A DNA stretch of 64,000 bases from Vreelandella olivaria (GCA_004295565.1 AP019416.1:1054001-1118000), one strand, 5' to 3'; counted from the stretch's first letter, positions 51,276-63,066 are shown. Numbers and translations: made by a program. The notes: a model not told the origin generated them from the letters alone.

Positions 51276-52447
51276 TGCGCCATGGGGGCGAAGGGAGAGT
51301 ACTCGCGTAACCAGGCGTTGAAAGCGTCAGCGGTTAAAGGATGAGCGATAGAGTAGCCCTGCCCAACCGCACACCCAGCTTCAACCAGCAGGGTGTACTG
51401 CGAGTTTTTTTCGATACCTTCGGCGACTACCGTCAGCCCCAGGCGCTTGCCTAAGTCGATAATCGACTCTGTGATCACCAGGGCTTCTTGATCCTGGTCG
51501 ATCAGTGAGACAAAGCTACGGTCAATTTTCAGCTCGCTGAAAGGTAGCCGATAGAGCTGGGTCAGCGAAGAGTGACCGGTACCAAAGTCATCTAACGCCA
51601 GTTTGCAGCCCCGTTGCCGCAACGCTTTGAGCACGTAGCTAGCGTAGCTCAAACACTCAATCCCTGCCGTTTCGGTGAGCTCCAGGGTAATCTTGCTAAG
51701 AACAGCCTGGTGCTCTTGGGTGAGTTGATCAAACGCTTCTAGAACGCCCTCTGCTTTAATAAAGGCCGCCGGTATATTAATCGAGATATTTAAGTCCCAC
51801 CCTTGCGACAGCCACTGGGCTTGCTGCTTCATGGCAAGCTCAATAACGTACCAAGTTAGCGGCAGTATCAGGTCGTTTTGCTCTGCTAGAGGAATAAAAC
51901 TATCGGGGTAGAGCACGCCACGTTGAGGATCTTGCCAGCGTACCAGCGCTTCAACGCCAATCACCTGACCTTGTTGAGTATCTTGCTGCAGGCTAATTTG
52001 GGGTTGATAAGCCAGGAAAAGCTGTTGCTCACGTATGGCCTTCGCCAACTCAGCGCTGGTAGGGGCTTTGGGCGCTTTCTTTAATGATCCAAGGAAGGTC
52101 GTTAAGCCTGTGAGCAGCTTGGATTTAGATAGAAAACCTAACATTTTCAAGCCTTTTGCTTCACCTGCTGCAATAGCATGCGCGGCGGCTTGTTGGGAGC
52201 AGCTACTGATTAATAAAATCGAAGCGCTTATGTGTAAATCATACAGATATTCCAGAATGTCCAGGCTCGTAAATTCGCCTAATCCGATATCAAGTAAAAT
52301 CAGGTCAACATTGAGTAGCTCGGGTTGGCGCACCAGTTCGCCAAAACTGCTCGCCGTCGTCACCTGATAACCATGCTGGTGAAGTAGCATCTTGCCCAGC
52401 AGTTGGACATTACAATCATCATCAATTATTAGAGCATCAGACAGCAT
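51239..52447 (-). CDS. Response regulator with EAL c-di-GMP phosphodiesterase domain
   Basis: An intact 402-residue protein. N-terminal receiver domain with [11 protein letters not shown] and the phosphoacceptor in [12 protein letters not shown]. The C-terminal EAL domain (from about residue 135) has [41 protein letters not shown] and VVAEGIE; these metal and base residues are present, so it should hydrolyse c-di-GMP. It may receive phosphate from the HPt of the adjacent kinase. Confidence 0.9.
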   Translation of the reverse strand: MLSDALIIDDDCNVQLLGKMLLHQHGYQVTTASSFGELVRQPELLNVDLILLDIGLGEFTSLDILEYLYDLHISASILLISSCSQQAAAHAIAAGEAKGLKMLGFLSKSKLLTGLTTFLGSLKKAPKAPTSAELAKAIREQQLFLAYQPQISLQQDTQQGQVIGVEALVRWQDPQRGVLYPDSFIPLAEQNDLILPLTWYVIELAMKQQAQWLSQGWDLNISINIPAAFIKAEGVLEAFDQLTQEHQAVLSKITLELTETAGIECLSYASYVLKALRQRGCKLALDDFGTGHSSLTQLYRLPFSELKIDRSFVSLIDQDQEALVITESIIDLGKRLGLTVVAEGIEKNSQYTLLVEAGCAVGQGYSIAHPLTADAFNAWLREYSPFAPMAHQTSILSCSKAC

Positions 52448-52587
52448 ACGTGTACCTTTGATGATAACGGTGAGTGGCCACGGTTAGACAAAATTACTGG
52501 AATGAATAGGCGTCATATAAGCCGACTATTAAACTTTCTTGGGCTCAGCGTAAGCCCAAGAAAGTGATCAACAATAAGGGGAGGAGC

Positions 52588-54257
52588 TTAAAACGACTCC
52601 CACTCAGGTTGCTGTGAGCTCGCCAGTCGACGTGGCGCAGCGGGCGTGGATTTATTCGCCTGGGTAGTAAGTGCTGCTTTGCCAAGGGCTGGTTGCTGGC
52701 TGGTATTGCTGAGCTTGAACGCCCCACTAGCACACCCAGCCGGTCGGCTTGCTCTCTTAGCTCTGCCGCGGCAGCGCTGGACTCTTCCACCATGGAGGCA
52801 TTGTGTTGGGTCATACTATCCAACTCGTTGACCGCGTCGTTGACTTGCCCTATACCCACACTCTGCTCTTTTGCACCGGCGCTAATTTCGGCAATCACAT
52901 CGGCTACGCGCTCGATGCTTTTCACCATCTCCTGCATAGTGACGCCGGCTTGCTTCACCTGGTCAACGCCGGATTTTGTACGACTTAATGAGGTATTGAT
53001 CAGCGTGGCAATATTTTTGGACGCATCACTGGAGCGGCTGGCCAAGATACGTACCTCTTGGGCGACCACTGCAAAGCCGCGGCCATGCTCACCCGCTCGG
53101 GCTGCTTCCACGGACGCGTTTAGCGCCAGGATATTGGTTTGAAAAGCGATGCTATCAATCAGGCTAACGATATTACTGATTTCAGATGACGAGTCATTAA
53201 TGGTATCCATGGTCTGCTCAACGCTGTGCATGGAGTGCAAGCCCTGCTGAGCGAGGTCGCGGGTTGAGAGCGCCAGTTGGTCGGCCTGCTGGGCAGAGTC
53301 GGAAGCGTTGCTCACCACTGCCGCGATTTGTTCCATCGACGCAGACGTTTGCTGCAGGTTGGCCGCGGCCTGCTCTGTGCGGGCCGCAAGCTCCTGGCTG
53401 CCTTTGGCTATTTCACTTGATGCATGTTGAAGGCTAACGGTGCTGCTGCTAACGGATTGAAGCGTATCATCAATGCGTTTAATAAAAGCATTGAACTGCT
53501 GTGCCAGTTCGCCGATTTCATCGCGGCGCTGGCTGTTAATACGGGCGGTTAAATCGCCATCACCTTCGGTGATCTCTTTTATGCGTCCGCTAATCTGGCG
53601 AATAGCCCGTGACATCATTAACGGCCCCAATAGTGCAATAAGTGTCGCCGCAATAAAGATGATTAAAGCGATAATAATAGTGGATGTCTGCTGTACTTGA
53701 ATTCTATCAACGACGGCTTCTTCTGCTTGGTAAGTAGCGGTTTCAATATTTACTCCCGAGAGGTCGTAGACATCCCTAAGCGTATTGAACCGATCTAGTG
53801 AAGAGCCTGTTAACAGATTTAAAGCCTGATTAGTATTACCGTTCTGGTGTAGTTGAAAAACTCGCGTGGCCTCTTGTTTCCAATCACTATAGAGCGTTTC
53901 GAAATTAGCGAGTTGGGCGGTTAGCTCTGGGTAGTTCTGCATCAGTTTGGCATACTGACTCATACGGTCGTAAGCTTGCTGGGCATTCTCCTCAAAGTCA
54001 GCGATTAGCGCTGATGCCCGCTCCGAGCTGGGGTCGGATAGCAGGTACTCGATCTCAGCTACCCTTGCTTGGTAAAGATCTCTATCCGCATTGAGTACGG
54101 TAGAGGTGGCTGGGATATAATTGTTAATAAAAGTGTCTAGACGGCTTTTCACCATATTAACAAGCAGCGCATCGGCGATCACAATAACCAGTAGTGATAC
54201 TGCAACGCTAATAAAGGCAATAGCATACTTAACTTTTATCTGATGGAGGCGGTTCAT
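52588..54257 (-). CDS. Methyl-accepting chemotaxis protein
   Basis: About 556 residues. Membrane helix 1 (AIAFISVAVSLLVIVIADAL), a four-helix-bundle-type periplasmic sensor, helix 2 (TIIIALIIFIAATLIALL), HAMP, then the signalling domain with the hairpin tip FQTNILALNASVEAARAGE. The start is the ATG at 54257, after AGGAG. The plus-strand C run at 52722-52725 is one base short. Repair replaces an unlikely tail with one ending EWESF, which resembles the C-terminal pentapeptide that tethers CheR and CheB. The ligand is unknown. Confidence 0.9.
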
Positions 54258-54423
54258 AGGTGCTACTCCTGTAGTGAAAAGCCTGTAGGAGCACACTACC
54301 TTTAAAGTATTAGTATGGTCGATAGCTTTGTGACGTTTGTCACTTTTGTTCACGTTCTGTTTTTTAAGTGGTGATGCAACTAGTTAATAGTAGGTTTAAT
54401 AATAACGATTAATGTTTAGGTGG

Positions 54424-56276
54424 TTATTTGTAACCTGCCGCCTGTAGGTGAAATAGCTTGGCATAACGACCTTCCGCTGCGAGCAATTCCTCGTGGGTGC
54501 CGCGTTCAATGATATGTCCTTGATCGATAACCAGAATGAGATCAGCGCTGCGCACTGTTGAAAAGCGATGGGAGATCAATATCGCCATTTTATCGCGGCT
54601 ATGCTCGCGAAAGCGGGCGAATATTTCGGCTTCTGCGGCGGCATCCATGGCGGCGGTGGGCTCGTCTAACACTAGAATATCAGCGTTTTCACGCATATAT
54701 GCTCGGGAGAGGGCAATTTTTGCCACTGCCCCCGGAGAGTTCCTGGCCATTTTTGAACCAACGGCCAAGCTGGGTTTTGTAGCCACTCGGCATAGTGGTA
54801 ATAAACGCATCCGCCATGCCGTGATGTGCGGCGCGTTGCCAGCGCTGTTCATCGTTAAAGGCGTCAGTGTCGCCTACGCCCAGGTTTTCGCCCACTTGGA
54901 GCTGATAGCGTACAAAATCCTGAAAAATAACGCCGGTGCGATCACGCAGGGCCTGGGTACTCCAGTCCCGCAGGTCACTGCCATCTAGCAAAATACGCCC
55001 CTGAGTCGGGTGGTATAGCCGTGTTAGCAGTTTAATAAGGGTCGTCTTGCCCGAGCCATTTTCGCCGACCAAGGCCAGGCTCTGCCCAGGGTAAAGGTGT
55101 AGCGAAATATCGTGAAGCACATCAGCGCCGCCAGGGTAGGGAGAAGCTAACATGCTCAAAGCGTAGGCCGTCGCCAGGGAGTACACCTTGGGTGAGCGAA
55201 CCGGTCTCACCCTCTATCGGCTGCTCTAGATACTCATAAAGATTGGATAGATAAAGGTTATCTTCGTACATGCCGCTAATGGCGGTGAGGCTGGCGGAGA
55301 GCGCGGCCTGTCCCTGCTTGAAGACCATCAGGTACATGGTCATCTGGCCCAGGGTAAGCGCCCCGGCAATCGTTTCAATCACCACCCAGGCGTAAGCGGC
55401 ATAAAAGGTTAACGTGCCGAGTAAACCGAGCAGAAAACCCCAGCTCTCCCGGCGCAAGGTTAGGCGGCGATCTTCGGCAAATAGTTGGGTAAAGATATCC
55501 CGGTAGCGTTTGAGAAATAGGCCTTCAAGGCCAAACAGTTTGACCTCTTTAATGCTATCTTCCCTTGCCAGTACCGTCTCTAAATAGATCTGCATACGGG
55601 TTTGCGGTGAGCGCCAGCGAAACAAACGGAAGGCATCGCCGGAGAATTTGGCCTCTGAGATAAATACCGGCAGGGCACCTACCACCAAGATCAGCAGCGC
55701 CCAGGGAGAAAACTGCACCAGCAGCACGGCGAAGCTCCCCAGCGAGATAGCATTTTGCAGCAAGCCGAAGGTTTTATTCACCAGGGCAAGGGGGCGCGTA
55801 GACGCTTCACGTCGCGCTCGGGTGAGCTGGTCGTAAAGTTCAGAGTCTTCAAACTGGCTAAGTGACAGCTGGCCGGCTTTCTCCAGGATCATCACATTGA
55901 CCTTCTGCCCCAGCAGTGCACGCAGCAGCGACTGCTGGGCTGCAAGGCCCCGCTGAGCCAGGGCAATAAACGCAATAATCACGGCCTCAATACCCACTAG
56001 CGTTAGCACCGGCGTAATGGACACTAGCAGGTTGGGATCAGTGGCTGCCTGATGGGCCTCCATGGCACTCACTACCCCATCCACAATCAGTTGCCCCACC
56101 CAGGCGGCCACGGCAGGCAGAACCCCAGCGACCAGAGTACACAGTGCTAAGCCAAGCATCATCCAACGAGAGGTTTCCCAGACTAGCCCGAGGGCGCGAC
56201 GGCTATAGCGAAATACGCCAAAAAAGCCGCTTAGCGGTGAGGCTGAAGATGCCTGTGAAGAGGGCGGTGGCGACAT
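54424..56276 (-). CDS. ABC transporter, fused permease and ATPase
   Basis: About 616 residues after repair; a half-transporter of the exporter type. The N-terminal membrane domain has about six helices (MMLGLALCTLVAGVLPAVAA; VLTLVGIEAVIIAFIALAQ). The ATPase has Walker A GENGSGKTTLIK, the Q-loop VIFQDFVRYQ, signature LSGGQWQK after repair, Walker B DILVLDEPTAAMD and the H-loop AILISHRFST. Indels lie at GGG 55139-55141 (one extra), C 54729-54733 and T 54717-54721 (each one short). Substrate unknown. The D-loop reads AAMD rather than SALD, as in some peptide or lipid exporters. Confidence 0.88.
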
Positions 56277-56403
56277 AGTAAAAAGGCATAACCCTAATAA
56301 AAAAGAGTAGCCATAATGCGGGGATTGAGAGGAGATAGCCAGCTAACAACCGCCGGTTGCCTTCAACGGCAACACGGCGGAAAGTCAGTTTAGTAGATAG
56401 GCG

Positions 56404-58010
56404 TTACCAGGGAAGCACCGCCCCATCGGTGCGTGGTTCGGTGCCGCCTTGGAGTACGCCGGTGTCAGGATGACGCAGAATGATTTGGCCACGGCCAAAG
56501 CTGATTGAATCGGCGACTTTGACGATGTCGTGGCCGCGGCGTGCCAAGGCCAGTGCTAAGTGATTGGGGAAATCGGCCTCAACTTCGATGGTTTTGCCTT
56601 TTGTCCATTTCCAACGGGGCATATCCAGCGCCGCTTGAGGATTCAGTTGATCCTCAAGCATGGCCGTTACTACCTGCACATGGCCCTGGGGCTGCATATA
56701 GCCACCCATCACGCCAAACGGCCCAACGGCCTGGTTATCTTTGGTGATAAAGCCAGGGATGATGGTGTGGTAGGTGCGTTTGCCAGGTGCCAGTGCATTA
56801 GGGTGTTGTGGATCCAAGGAGAACGACCAGCCGCGGTTTTGCAGGCTGATGCCGGTTCCTGGCACTACGATGCCAGAGCCAAAGCCTTCAAAGTTGCTTT
56901 GAATAAATGACACCATGTTACCTTCGTCATCAGCCGTTGCCAGGTAAACGGTGCCCCCTTTTAATGGATTTCCATGAATGGGGTCAATGGCGTCTTGGTC
57001 AATAAGCGCTGCGCGTTGTGAGAGGTACTCTCTTGATAACATCTGCTCAACACTCAGTTGCATAGATGAGCGTTCAGTAATGTAGTTTAAGCCGTCTACG
57101 TAACCAAGTTTTGTTGCTTCGATACGTCGATGAAGGCTTTCCACTTGATCCTTTGAGTCGTCGCCCATTGACTCAAGGATGCCCAAGGCTTGTAGCACAA
57201 TTAATCCGCTGCCATTGGGTGGGATTTCCCAAATATCATGGCCGCGATATCGGACACTGATGGGTTTGACCCATTCTGGTTTGAAAGATTGTAAATCTTC
57301 TTTGCGCAAGAAGCCGCCATGCTGACGTGAAAAGGCATCCATCGCATCCGCTAGGCCGCCTTGATAAAACGCATCTGCATGGCTGTTGGCAATTTCCCGC
57401 AGCGTATTGGCCATATCAGGAGAACGCCAAACATCACCCGCTTTGGGGGCTTGGCCATCGGGAGCGAAGTGCGTAAACCAGTGGGCAAATTCACCTGTCC
57501 CGTATTGACCATAACGCTCTTCCGCACTTTTCCATAGTTGGCTGGCTACTGCTGATACAGCGAAACCTTCGTCAGCTAATTCTATTGCTGGCGCTAACAG
57601 CTGTTCAAAAGGCAGTTTACCAAATCGCTCTGAAAGCGCAGCCCAGGCGCCTGGCGCACCGGGTACAGTAACGGGCACTAATCCATGGGCAGGCATTTCC
57701 TCATGACCCAGGGCCTTAACGGCATCACATGAAATACTCTTTGGAGCAGGGCCGCTAGCATTGAGGCCATGTAGCTCACCTTTACCCACACAAGAGCAAA
57801 AGCATCACTACCAATACCATTAGAAGTTGGCTCAACGACGGTTAAGGCAGCAGCTGTAGCAATGGCAGCATCAATGGCATTGCCACCTTTTCGTAAGATA
57901 TTTATGCCTACTTGTGCGGCAAGCGACTGAGACGTAGCGACCATTCCTCGTTTTCCAAACATGACCATACGGCGTGAGGCGGAAGGGTAATAGTGTGGGT
58001 CAGTGTGCAT
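56404..58010 (-). CDS. Gamma-glutamyltransferase-family Ntn hydrolase without signal peptide
   Basis: About 535 residues. The family start GMVATSQSLAAQVGINILRK, GGNAIDAAIATAAALTVVEP and SNGIGSDAFALVW are present, as are PGAPGAWAALSERFG, and GGTVYLATADDEGNMVS with the likely nucleophilic Thr of autoprocessing. The end GVLQGGTEPRTDGAVLPW is typical. One indel lies at the plus-strand TTT 57781-57783. The N-terminus (MHTDPHYYPSASRRMVMF) is no secretion signal, so the enzyme is probably cytoplasmic. It starts 9 bp after tctA. Alternatives to a true gamma-glutamyl hydrolase are oxamate amidohydrolase-like (HpxW) enzymes. Confidence 0.85.
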
Positions 58011-58018
58011 TGGTATTC

Positions 58019-59540
58019 CTATTCAGATGTAACATCTAGACGTTGAGCCATTAGGCGGCGCTGTTTCATATAGCTATAAATACTGTAAATCACAGAAACA
58101 ACCGCCAGCGTAAGCAGCAGCGCTGATATTGGCCGAGTGAAGAAGAGTGTCCAGTCAGTGCTTGTCTGGAAGGCCCGTCTTAAGTTGGTTTCTGCTATAG
58201 GGCCCAATACAACGCCAAGTACAAGAGGTGCTAGCGGGTAATCCAATTTTTAAGTAGGTATCCCACTGCACCAATGCAGGCAAGTAGATAAAGGTCAGAT
58301 AAGCGGTTGTTCAGGGTATAAGTGCCAATTGCGCAGCAGGCTAGTACAACGGGCACAACAATATACTTAGGTACATTTAGTAGACGTAAAAGCCCTCATT
58401 AAAATAACGCCTATTATCAGCATAAAGACAGAAGCTATCGCCATGGCAATAAACATGCTGTAAACCAAGTCGGGATGATCAAGTATTAAGCGCGGGCCAA
58501 TGCTGATGCCGTGTACCATGATGGCTGCCATGAGCACTGCATCGGCGGGCGAACCTGGAATACCTAACGCTATCAATGGTATTAAGCTGCCGCCTACCGT
58601 TGATGAGTTGCCTGACTCAGAAGCAACAACGCCCTGGGGTTCACCCTTGCCAAAAGTTTCTGGATGTTTAGACGCTCGTTTAGCTTGGTCATAAGCTAAT
58701 AGATTAGAAATTGAGCTACCCGCACCGGGCACTGCACCAATAAACACACCAAGCAAAGATGAGCGTATAACATTGACCGGCTTCAATAGGATATCTTTTA
58801 TGGTCTGCCAGAGTTGAGGGCGCATATCACCACTGATTAATGCGCCTGAAGAGTGCTGTCTGCTTCCGGTGGAAGGCTCTAATTCGGAAAGTAGCTGGCT
58901 CATGGCGTACATACCTATTAATACAACCAGAAACGGTATCCCCGCGGTCAGGATTTCATAGCCAAAAGTAAATCGCTCGCGCCCCATGAGTGGATCAGGC
59001 CCAATAGTGGCGATGCCGATACCGAGTAGACCCGCGATCAGCCCCTGATTAGCGAGTCGCCCACCAGGCTCGCAATGACAGTCAAAGCAAAAATAATAAG
59101 CGCAAAATATTCCCAAGGCCCTAACTTAACAGCCAAAAGCGCAAGCGGAGGCGCGGCAACGATCAGCACTGCAATAGAAATAATAGAGCCGACAAATGAG
59201 GCAAATAATCCCAGGGATAATGCTTTCCCAGGATTGCCTTGGCGAGCCATAGGGAAGGCATCAAAGGTGGTTGCAACTGATGAAGGTGTGCCAGGGATGC
59301 CCAGTAGAGCAGCACTAAATAAGCCACCACTTAGCCCACCAACGTAGACAGATAGCATGACCGCTATGCCCTGCATGGGGGCATGGCAAATGTAAGAGGC
59401 AACGTAAGGACAATGGCCATGGTAATCGTAAAGCCGGGTATTGCGGCGGCAACAATACCTGCAAAAGTCGCTACTGCCATGAGTAATAGCGTATAGGGTT
59501 CGGTCACGCCCACTAGCGCTACGAGGAAAGCATCAGTCAT
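58019..59540 (-). CDS. TTT transporter large membrane subunit (TctA family), system 4
   Basis: About 507 residues. Motifs are AAIPGFTITMAIVLTLPLTF, GIPGTPSSVATTFDAFPMAR, GAVPGAGSSISNLLAYDQAK and ALGIPGSPADAVLMAA. Four indels: G 59377-59381 (one short), C 59042-59045 (one short), A 58388-58391 (one extra) and T 58247-58251 (one short), all plus-strand runs. The start is the ATG at 59540. The stop lies 9 bp before the gamma-glutamyltransferase gene. Confidence 0.88.
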
Positions 59541-59548
59541 AGATCACA

Positions 59549-60045
59549 TTACCATTGGACACGAGGAAGGTAGATGTTGAAGGCCTCAGAAAATAAATAG
59601 TAAGGCCCAACAGAAAAGAAAATGGCGACAAAAATGGCAATTACTACGGTATTAGGCTTTCTGGGAGCGAGGTAAAGCTGTGTAATAAGCAGGTATAAAA
59701 AGTGCTGATAATAAATCCAGCGATAGGCATTGCTACCATATACACAGTGAATAGCACTAAATTGATGATAACTGCTTTAAGCGCAGTGAATCTTCTCCAA
59801 GCAATGTAAAAGGCTGTACGCGGTAAGCCGTGCTTGGAAAATTCGAACAGTATTGCCATGCCGCATAGAATTACAATGCTGAAAAAGATAATTTGTGGGA
59901 AAGTACCTGCACTCATGGGCTCCCACCGAGAGGCCGGCAATGAGCCGGCCTTGAAGGCCATGAATAAGGCACCAAGGGCGATAAGAATATAAGACAGCAG
60001 CTGTAACGCAGGGATTAGCGCTGTCTCTGGACTTCTGCGCTCCAT
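59549..60045 (-). CDS. TTT transporter small membrane subunit (TctB family), system 4
   Basis: About 166 residues with four hydrophobic segments (LLSYILIALGALFMAF, FPQIIFFSIVILCGMAILF, VIINLVLFTVYMVAMPIAG, TVVIAIFVAIFFSVG). The A run at 59697-59701 (plus strand) is one short; repair continues into FLYLLITQLYLAPRKPNT and stops at 59549. AGGAGG precedes the ATG at 60045. Confidence 0.82.
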
Positions 60046-60072
60046 AAAAGCCTCCTAAAGAACAACGTTACC

Positions 60073-61021
60073 TTAATCAAGGAGGTGGGCGTTGTTTTCA
60101 ATGAACTCGTTATTACGCTCTAAATACGCGGTGTAATCTTCTCTGTTAAGGTACCGCACTGTGCCGCCTACATTCTCAATGTCGGTTTTAAACCCTTCAC
60201 TATTAGCGACATTTTCAAGAGCATTTTCAAGTGTTGAGATAATTGGTTCAGGTGTGCCTTTAGGTACTACAACGCCACGAGTAACCAAAACTCAAGGTCA
60301 TGCCCGAGTTCTTTTAGCGTGGGTGTTTCGGGCAGCTCTTCAATGCGCTCGGAAGTAGCAGCTGCTAACACATTCAAATCCCCATTTTCTACGAAGGCGC
60401 GGGCTGAGTGGTAATCCTCAATAGCCACGGTGATATGTCCGCCGGCTAGCGCACGTAGCCTCTCTCCAGTCCCTTCATACCCCACATAGCCAAACTGAGT
60501 GCCGGTGGATTCTTCAAATTGCACTGCCCATAAGTGTGGGATACCCCTAATGTAACGCCCATCCGGTATTCACCGGGATTTGAAGTAACATCTTTCAGCA
60601 TGTCGTCAAGCGTTTCCCAGCCAGTATCTGCATTGACTACGATGACTGAGTTATCGCTTGTCATCATTGAAACAACATCAAAATCGTCCCAGTTGAGATC
60701 AGTAACGCCAGAATGGTGTGCAATGAGTAGGCCTTCATGTATTTGGGAAATAGTATATCCATCGCTGTCACGGCGAGAGGCTTCCCGTAGGCCTACTGTT
60801 CCACTGGCACCAGGCATATTGATAACGGGCACAGCTTGGCCTAGCTCTGTTTCAAGGTGCCTGCTCACTATACGCATAAGCAAATCACTGCCGCCACCTG
60901 GCCCCCAAGGCACGATAAACTCAATAGGTTTCTCAGGATAGCTATCAGCAGCCGTGGCAAATGCTGGAATGGAAAGTGCTGCCGCTAAAGCGGCGGTAGT
61001 GAATAGTGATTTAAGTGTCAT
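60073..61021 (-). CDS. TTT transporter substrate-binding protein (TctC/Bug family), system 4
   Basis: About 317 residues with a signal peptide (TTAALAAALSIPAFATAA) and the family start SYPEKPIEFIVPWGPGGGSD. Later come NMPGASGTVGLREASRRDSD and YVGYEGTGERLRALAGG. Indels lie near 60523 (giving YGQMQFEESTG) and at the A run 60287-60290 (giving DLEFLVTRGVVVP). First gene of an operon with TctB, TctA and the gamma-glutamyltransferase-family enzyme, so its ligand may be that enzyme's substrate. Confidence 0.85.
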
Positions 61022-61112
61022 TTTTTACCCCATTGATGTATGAATTATTGTGAGTTTTGGCGTGTCGAGCGATGATGCCCATAAGTTGTTTTTTTAGCAT
61101 TGTGAGTTATAT

Positions 61113-61642
61113 TTAGGGAATTATAAGCCCTCCATAAACCAAGGCGCCCATAACCACAAAGGCGGGGTGCGTTTTGAAGCCAACCAGTGCAATAGCGGCG
61201 ACTATGCCAATGATCAGGGTGTGAATCGTGCCGCTGGAGTCCAAACTTTCGAGCAGAAATCCCAGGGTTAGCCAGGCCATCATCATGGCGATGACCGGGC
61301 GTACCCACTGGCTCATGCGCTTAACTCTGGGAGAGTCGCGGTGGCGGTAGAGCAGCCCCAAGGCGCCCAGCATTAGCAGCAGCGTGGGGATCACCGTGGC
61401 AGCTACGGCGATGAAAGCGCCGCCAATGCCCGCTACTTCATAGCCCACGTAGCCGGCCATTTTGGTGGCGATAGGGCTAGGCAAGGCGTTACCCAGGGCT
61501 AATGTTTCCGCGAAGGTTTGCGCGGTCATCCAGCCATAACGACCCACCACTTCCGCCTCGATAAGTGGAATAATGGCCGGGCCACCGCCGTAACCGATAA
61601 TGTTGGGAATAAAAACGCTAAGAAGAGATCCCAGTAAATCAT
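61113..61642 (-). CDS. chrA: Chromate transporter half-protein (ChrA C-terminal-type domain)
   Basis: About 176 residues; one CHR domain with IGYGGGPAIIPLIEAEVV, ETLALGNALPSPIATKMAGY and GGLIIP at the end. Starts at the ATG at 61642 after GGAGG, overlapping the stop of the upstream CHR gene as ATGA. The A run at 61611-61615 (plus strand) is one base short; repair gives MIYWDLFLAFFIPNIIG. Short-chain CHR proteins are encoded as pairs that together form a chromate efflux unit. Confidence 0.8.
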
Positions 61643-62210
61643 GCCGCCCCCTCCGCTTTTTTTCTTTGCCAGCAGGGCGCAGCAGGGCGGCAACGAGAAT
61701 GGCGCCGATCACCCAGCCTGGGTGAAGGCCGAGCCAGTAGATTAGCCCGGCGGCAATAATGGCCATGGTAATACTAACCAGCCAGCCCAGTGCTGCCTGT
61801 GATTTATCAAAAAGTCCCAAGTGAGTTGCGCCATCATTACCATGACCACCGGCACCACGGCTTGGCCCATGCCGCGAATCCATGCTACGTCGCGGTAGCG
61901 GCTGAAAATGCCTAACATAACAATCATCGCTACAATCATTGGCACGATAATGGCAATGACGGCGGCGATGCAGCCTGTTACACCACCTACTCGGTAGCCA
62001 ATGTAGCCGGGCATTTTGGTGGCAATAGGGCCCGGTAGGGTATTGCCAATCGCCAGCACGTCGGCGAACTCTTCATCGGTTAGCCAGTGGTGGCGGGTGA
62101 CGACCTCGGCCCGTACTAAGGGGAATCATGGCGGGGCCGCCACCGAAACCAAAGATACCAATGCGGAAGAAGGCCCAGAATAGTTGCCAGGAGACAGCAG
62201 GTGGTTTCAT
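61639..62210 (-). CDS. chrA: Chromate transporter half-protein (ChrA N-terminal-type domain)
   Basis: About 190 residues, one CHR domain. It begins MKPPAVSWQLFWAFFRIGIF and continues GFGGGPAMIPLVRAEVVTRH after removing one G from the plus-strand run at 62120-62123. NTLPGPIATKMPGYIGY follows, the hallmark PGPxxxK motif. Further indels lie at A 61809-61813 and C 61647-61651; the last decides the overlap with the second half-gene. It is divergent from a GntR regulator 180 bp away. Confidence 0.8.
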
Positions 62211-62389
62211 GGGCGCATATCCCGCACAGCCGACGAAGGGAGAAAAATCATACTCTAGCCTTATTTATCGTTTGTAGGTTAAAAAATCGATTATCCTGTC
62301 TAAAATAGAATATAGGTAGTGCCCGATCCAACGTCAACAGCGAAAAATAGAATGGACAGCGGGAGCTGAGATGAATAAAGGACATCGCC

Positions 62390-63066
62390 ATGAGTAATTC
62401 TTTACCGACGCCAGCAGGGCCAGCAGGTACTGCATCAAGTCGTGTGTTTGATCATTTACGTAAAGATTTGGTGGGCGGGCGTTTTGTCGCTGGCGAAAAG
62501 CTCGCGATCAATGCGCTTAAAGATCGCTACCAAGTCGGTTTGAGTCCGCTAAGAGAAGCGCTCAATAAATTGGCGGCTTATGGATTGCTGGTGCAGGAGA
62601 ATCAGCGCGGTTTTCGGGTACCGAAGCTGTCCCGGGATGAGCTGGACGACATTGCCCAGATGTGTTTGGAAATGGAGGAATGGCGCTCGAGCGGGCGATT
62701 GCTAACGGTGACTCGCTTTGGGAAGCTGACCTTTTAGCCGCTGCGCACCGCCTGAAACGGGCTGATATCACCCTGGATAAAGGCGAGGAGTGGGAACACC
62801 TGCATACCCAGTTTCATCGTACCCTGGTGGCGCCCTGTGGGTCAGTGTGGTTGTTACGTTTTATTGAACAACTGCATGACCAGTTTGATCGCTATCGCCG
62901 TCTGGGGCCAAAGATGCCGACGATTCGCCAAGAGCTTGACGAGCAGCACCATCAGCTTGTGGAGCTGGCGCTACAGCGGGATGCTAATGCAGCGCGTGCA
63001 TTAATGGACGACCATATCCATAAATCTTATGAGGTTGCCTTGAAGCGCTATCAAGAGCACGTGTAG
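62390..63066 (+). CDS. GntR-family (FCD-type) transcriptional regulator
   Basis: About 225 residues. Winged helix at residues 17-80 (FDHLRKDLVGGRFVAGEKLA; YQVGLSPLREALNKLAAYGL), then an FCD domain (MALERAIANGDSLWEADLLA; LHTQFHRTLVAPCGS; ALMDDHIHKSYEVA). GG at 62676-62677 is one base short and splits the literal frame. It is divergent from the chromate transporter pair and lies upstream of the TTT-glutamyltransferase operon, either of which it might control. Two copies of AAAATAGAAT, 42 bp apart, precede it (62302 and 62344). Confidence 0.83.

Noticed and set aside
61034-61043. TGATGTATGA just upstream of the fourth TTT operon resembles the aldarate operator
   Set aside because: Only ten bases match, the orientation is opposite to the gene, and the ACTTTGGTYTA box and spacings are missing. 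I treat it as chance.
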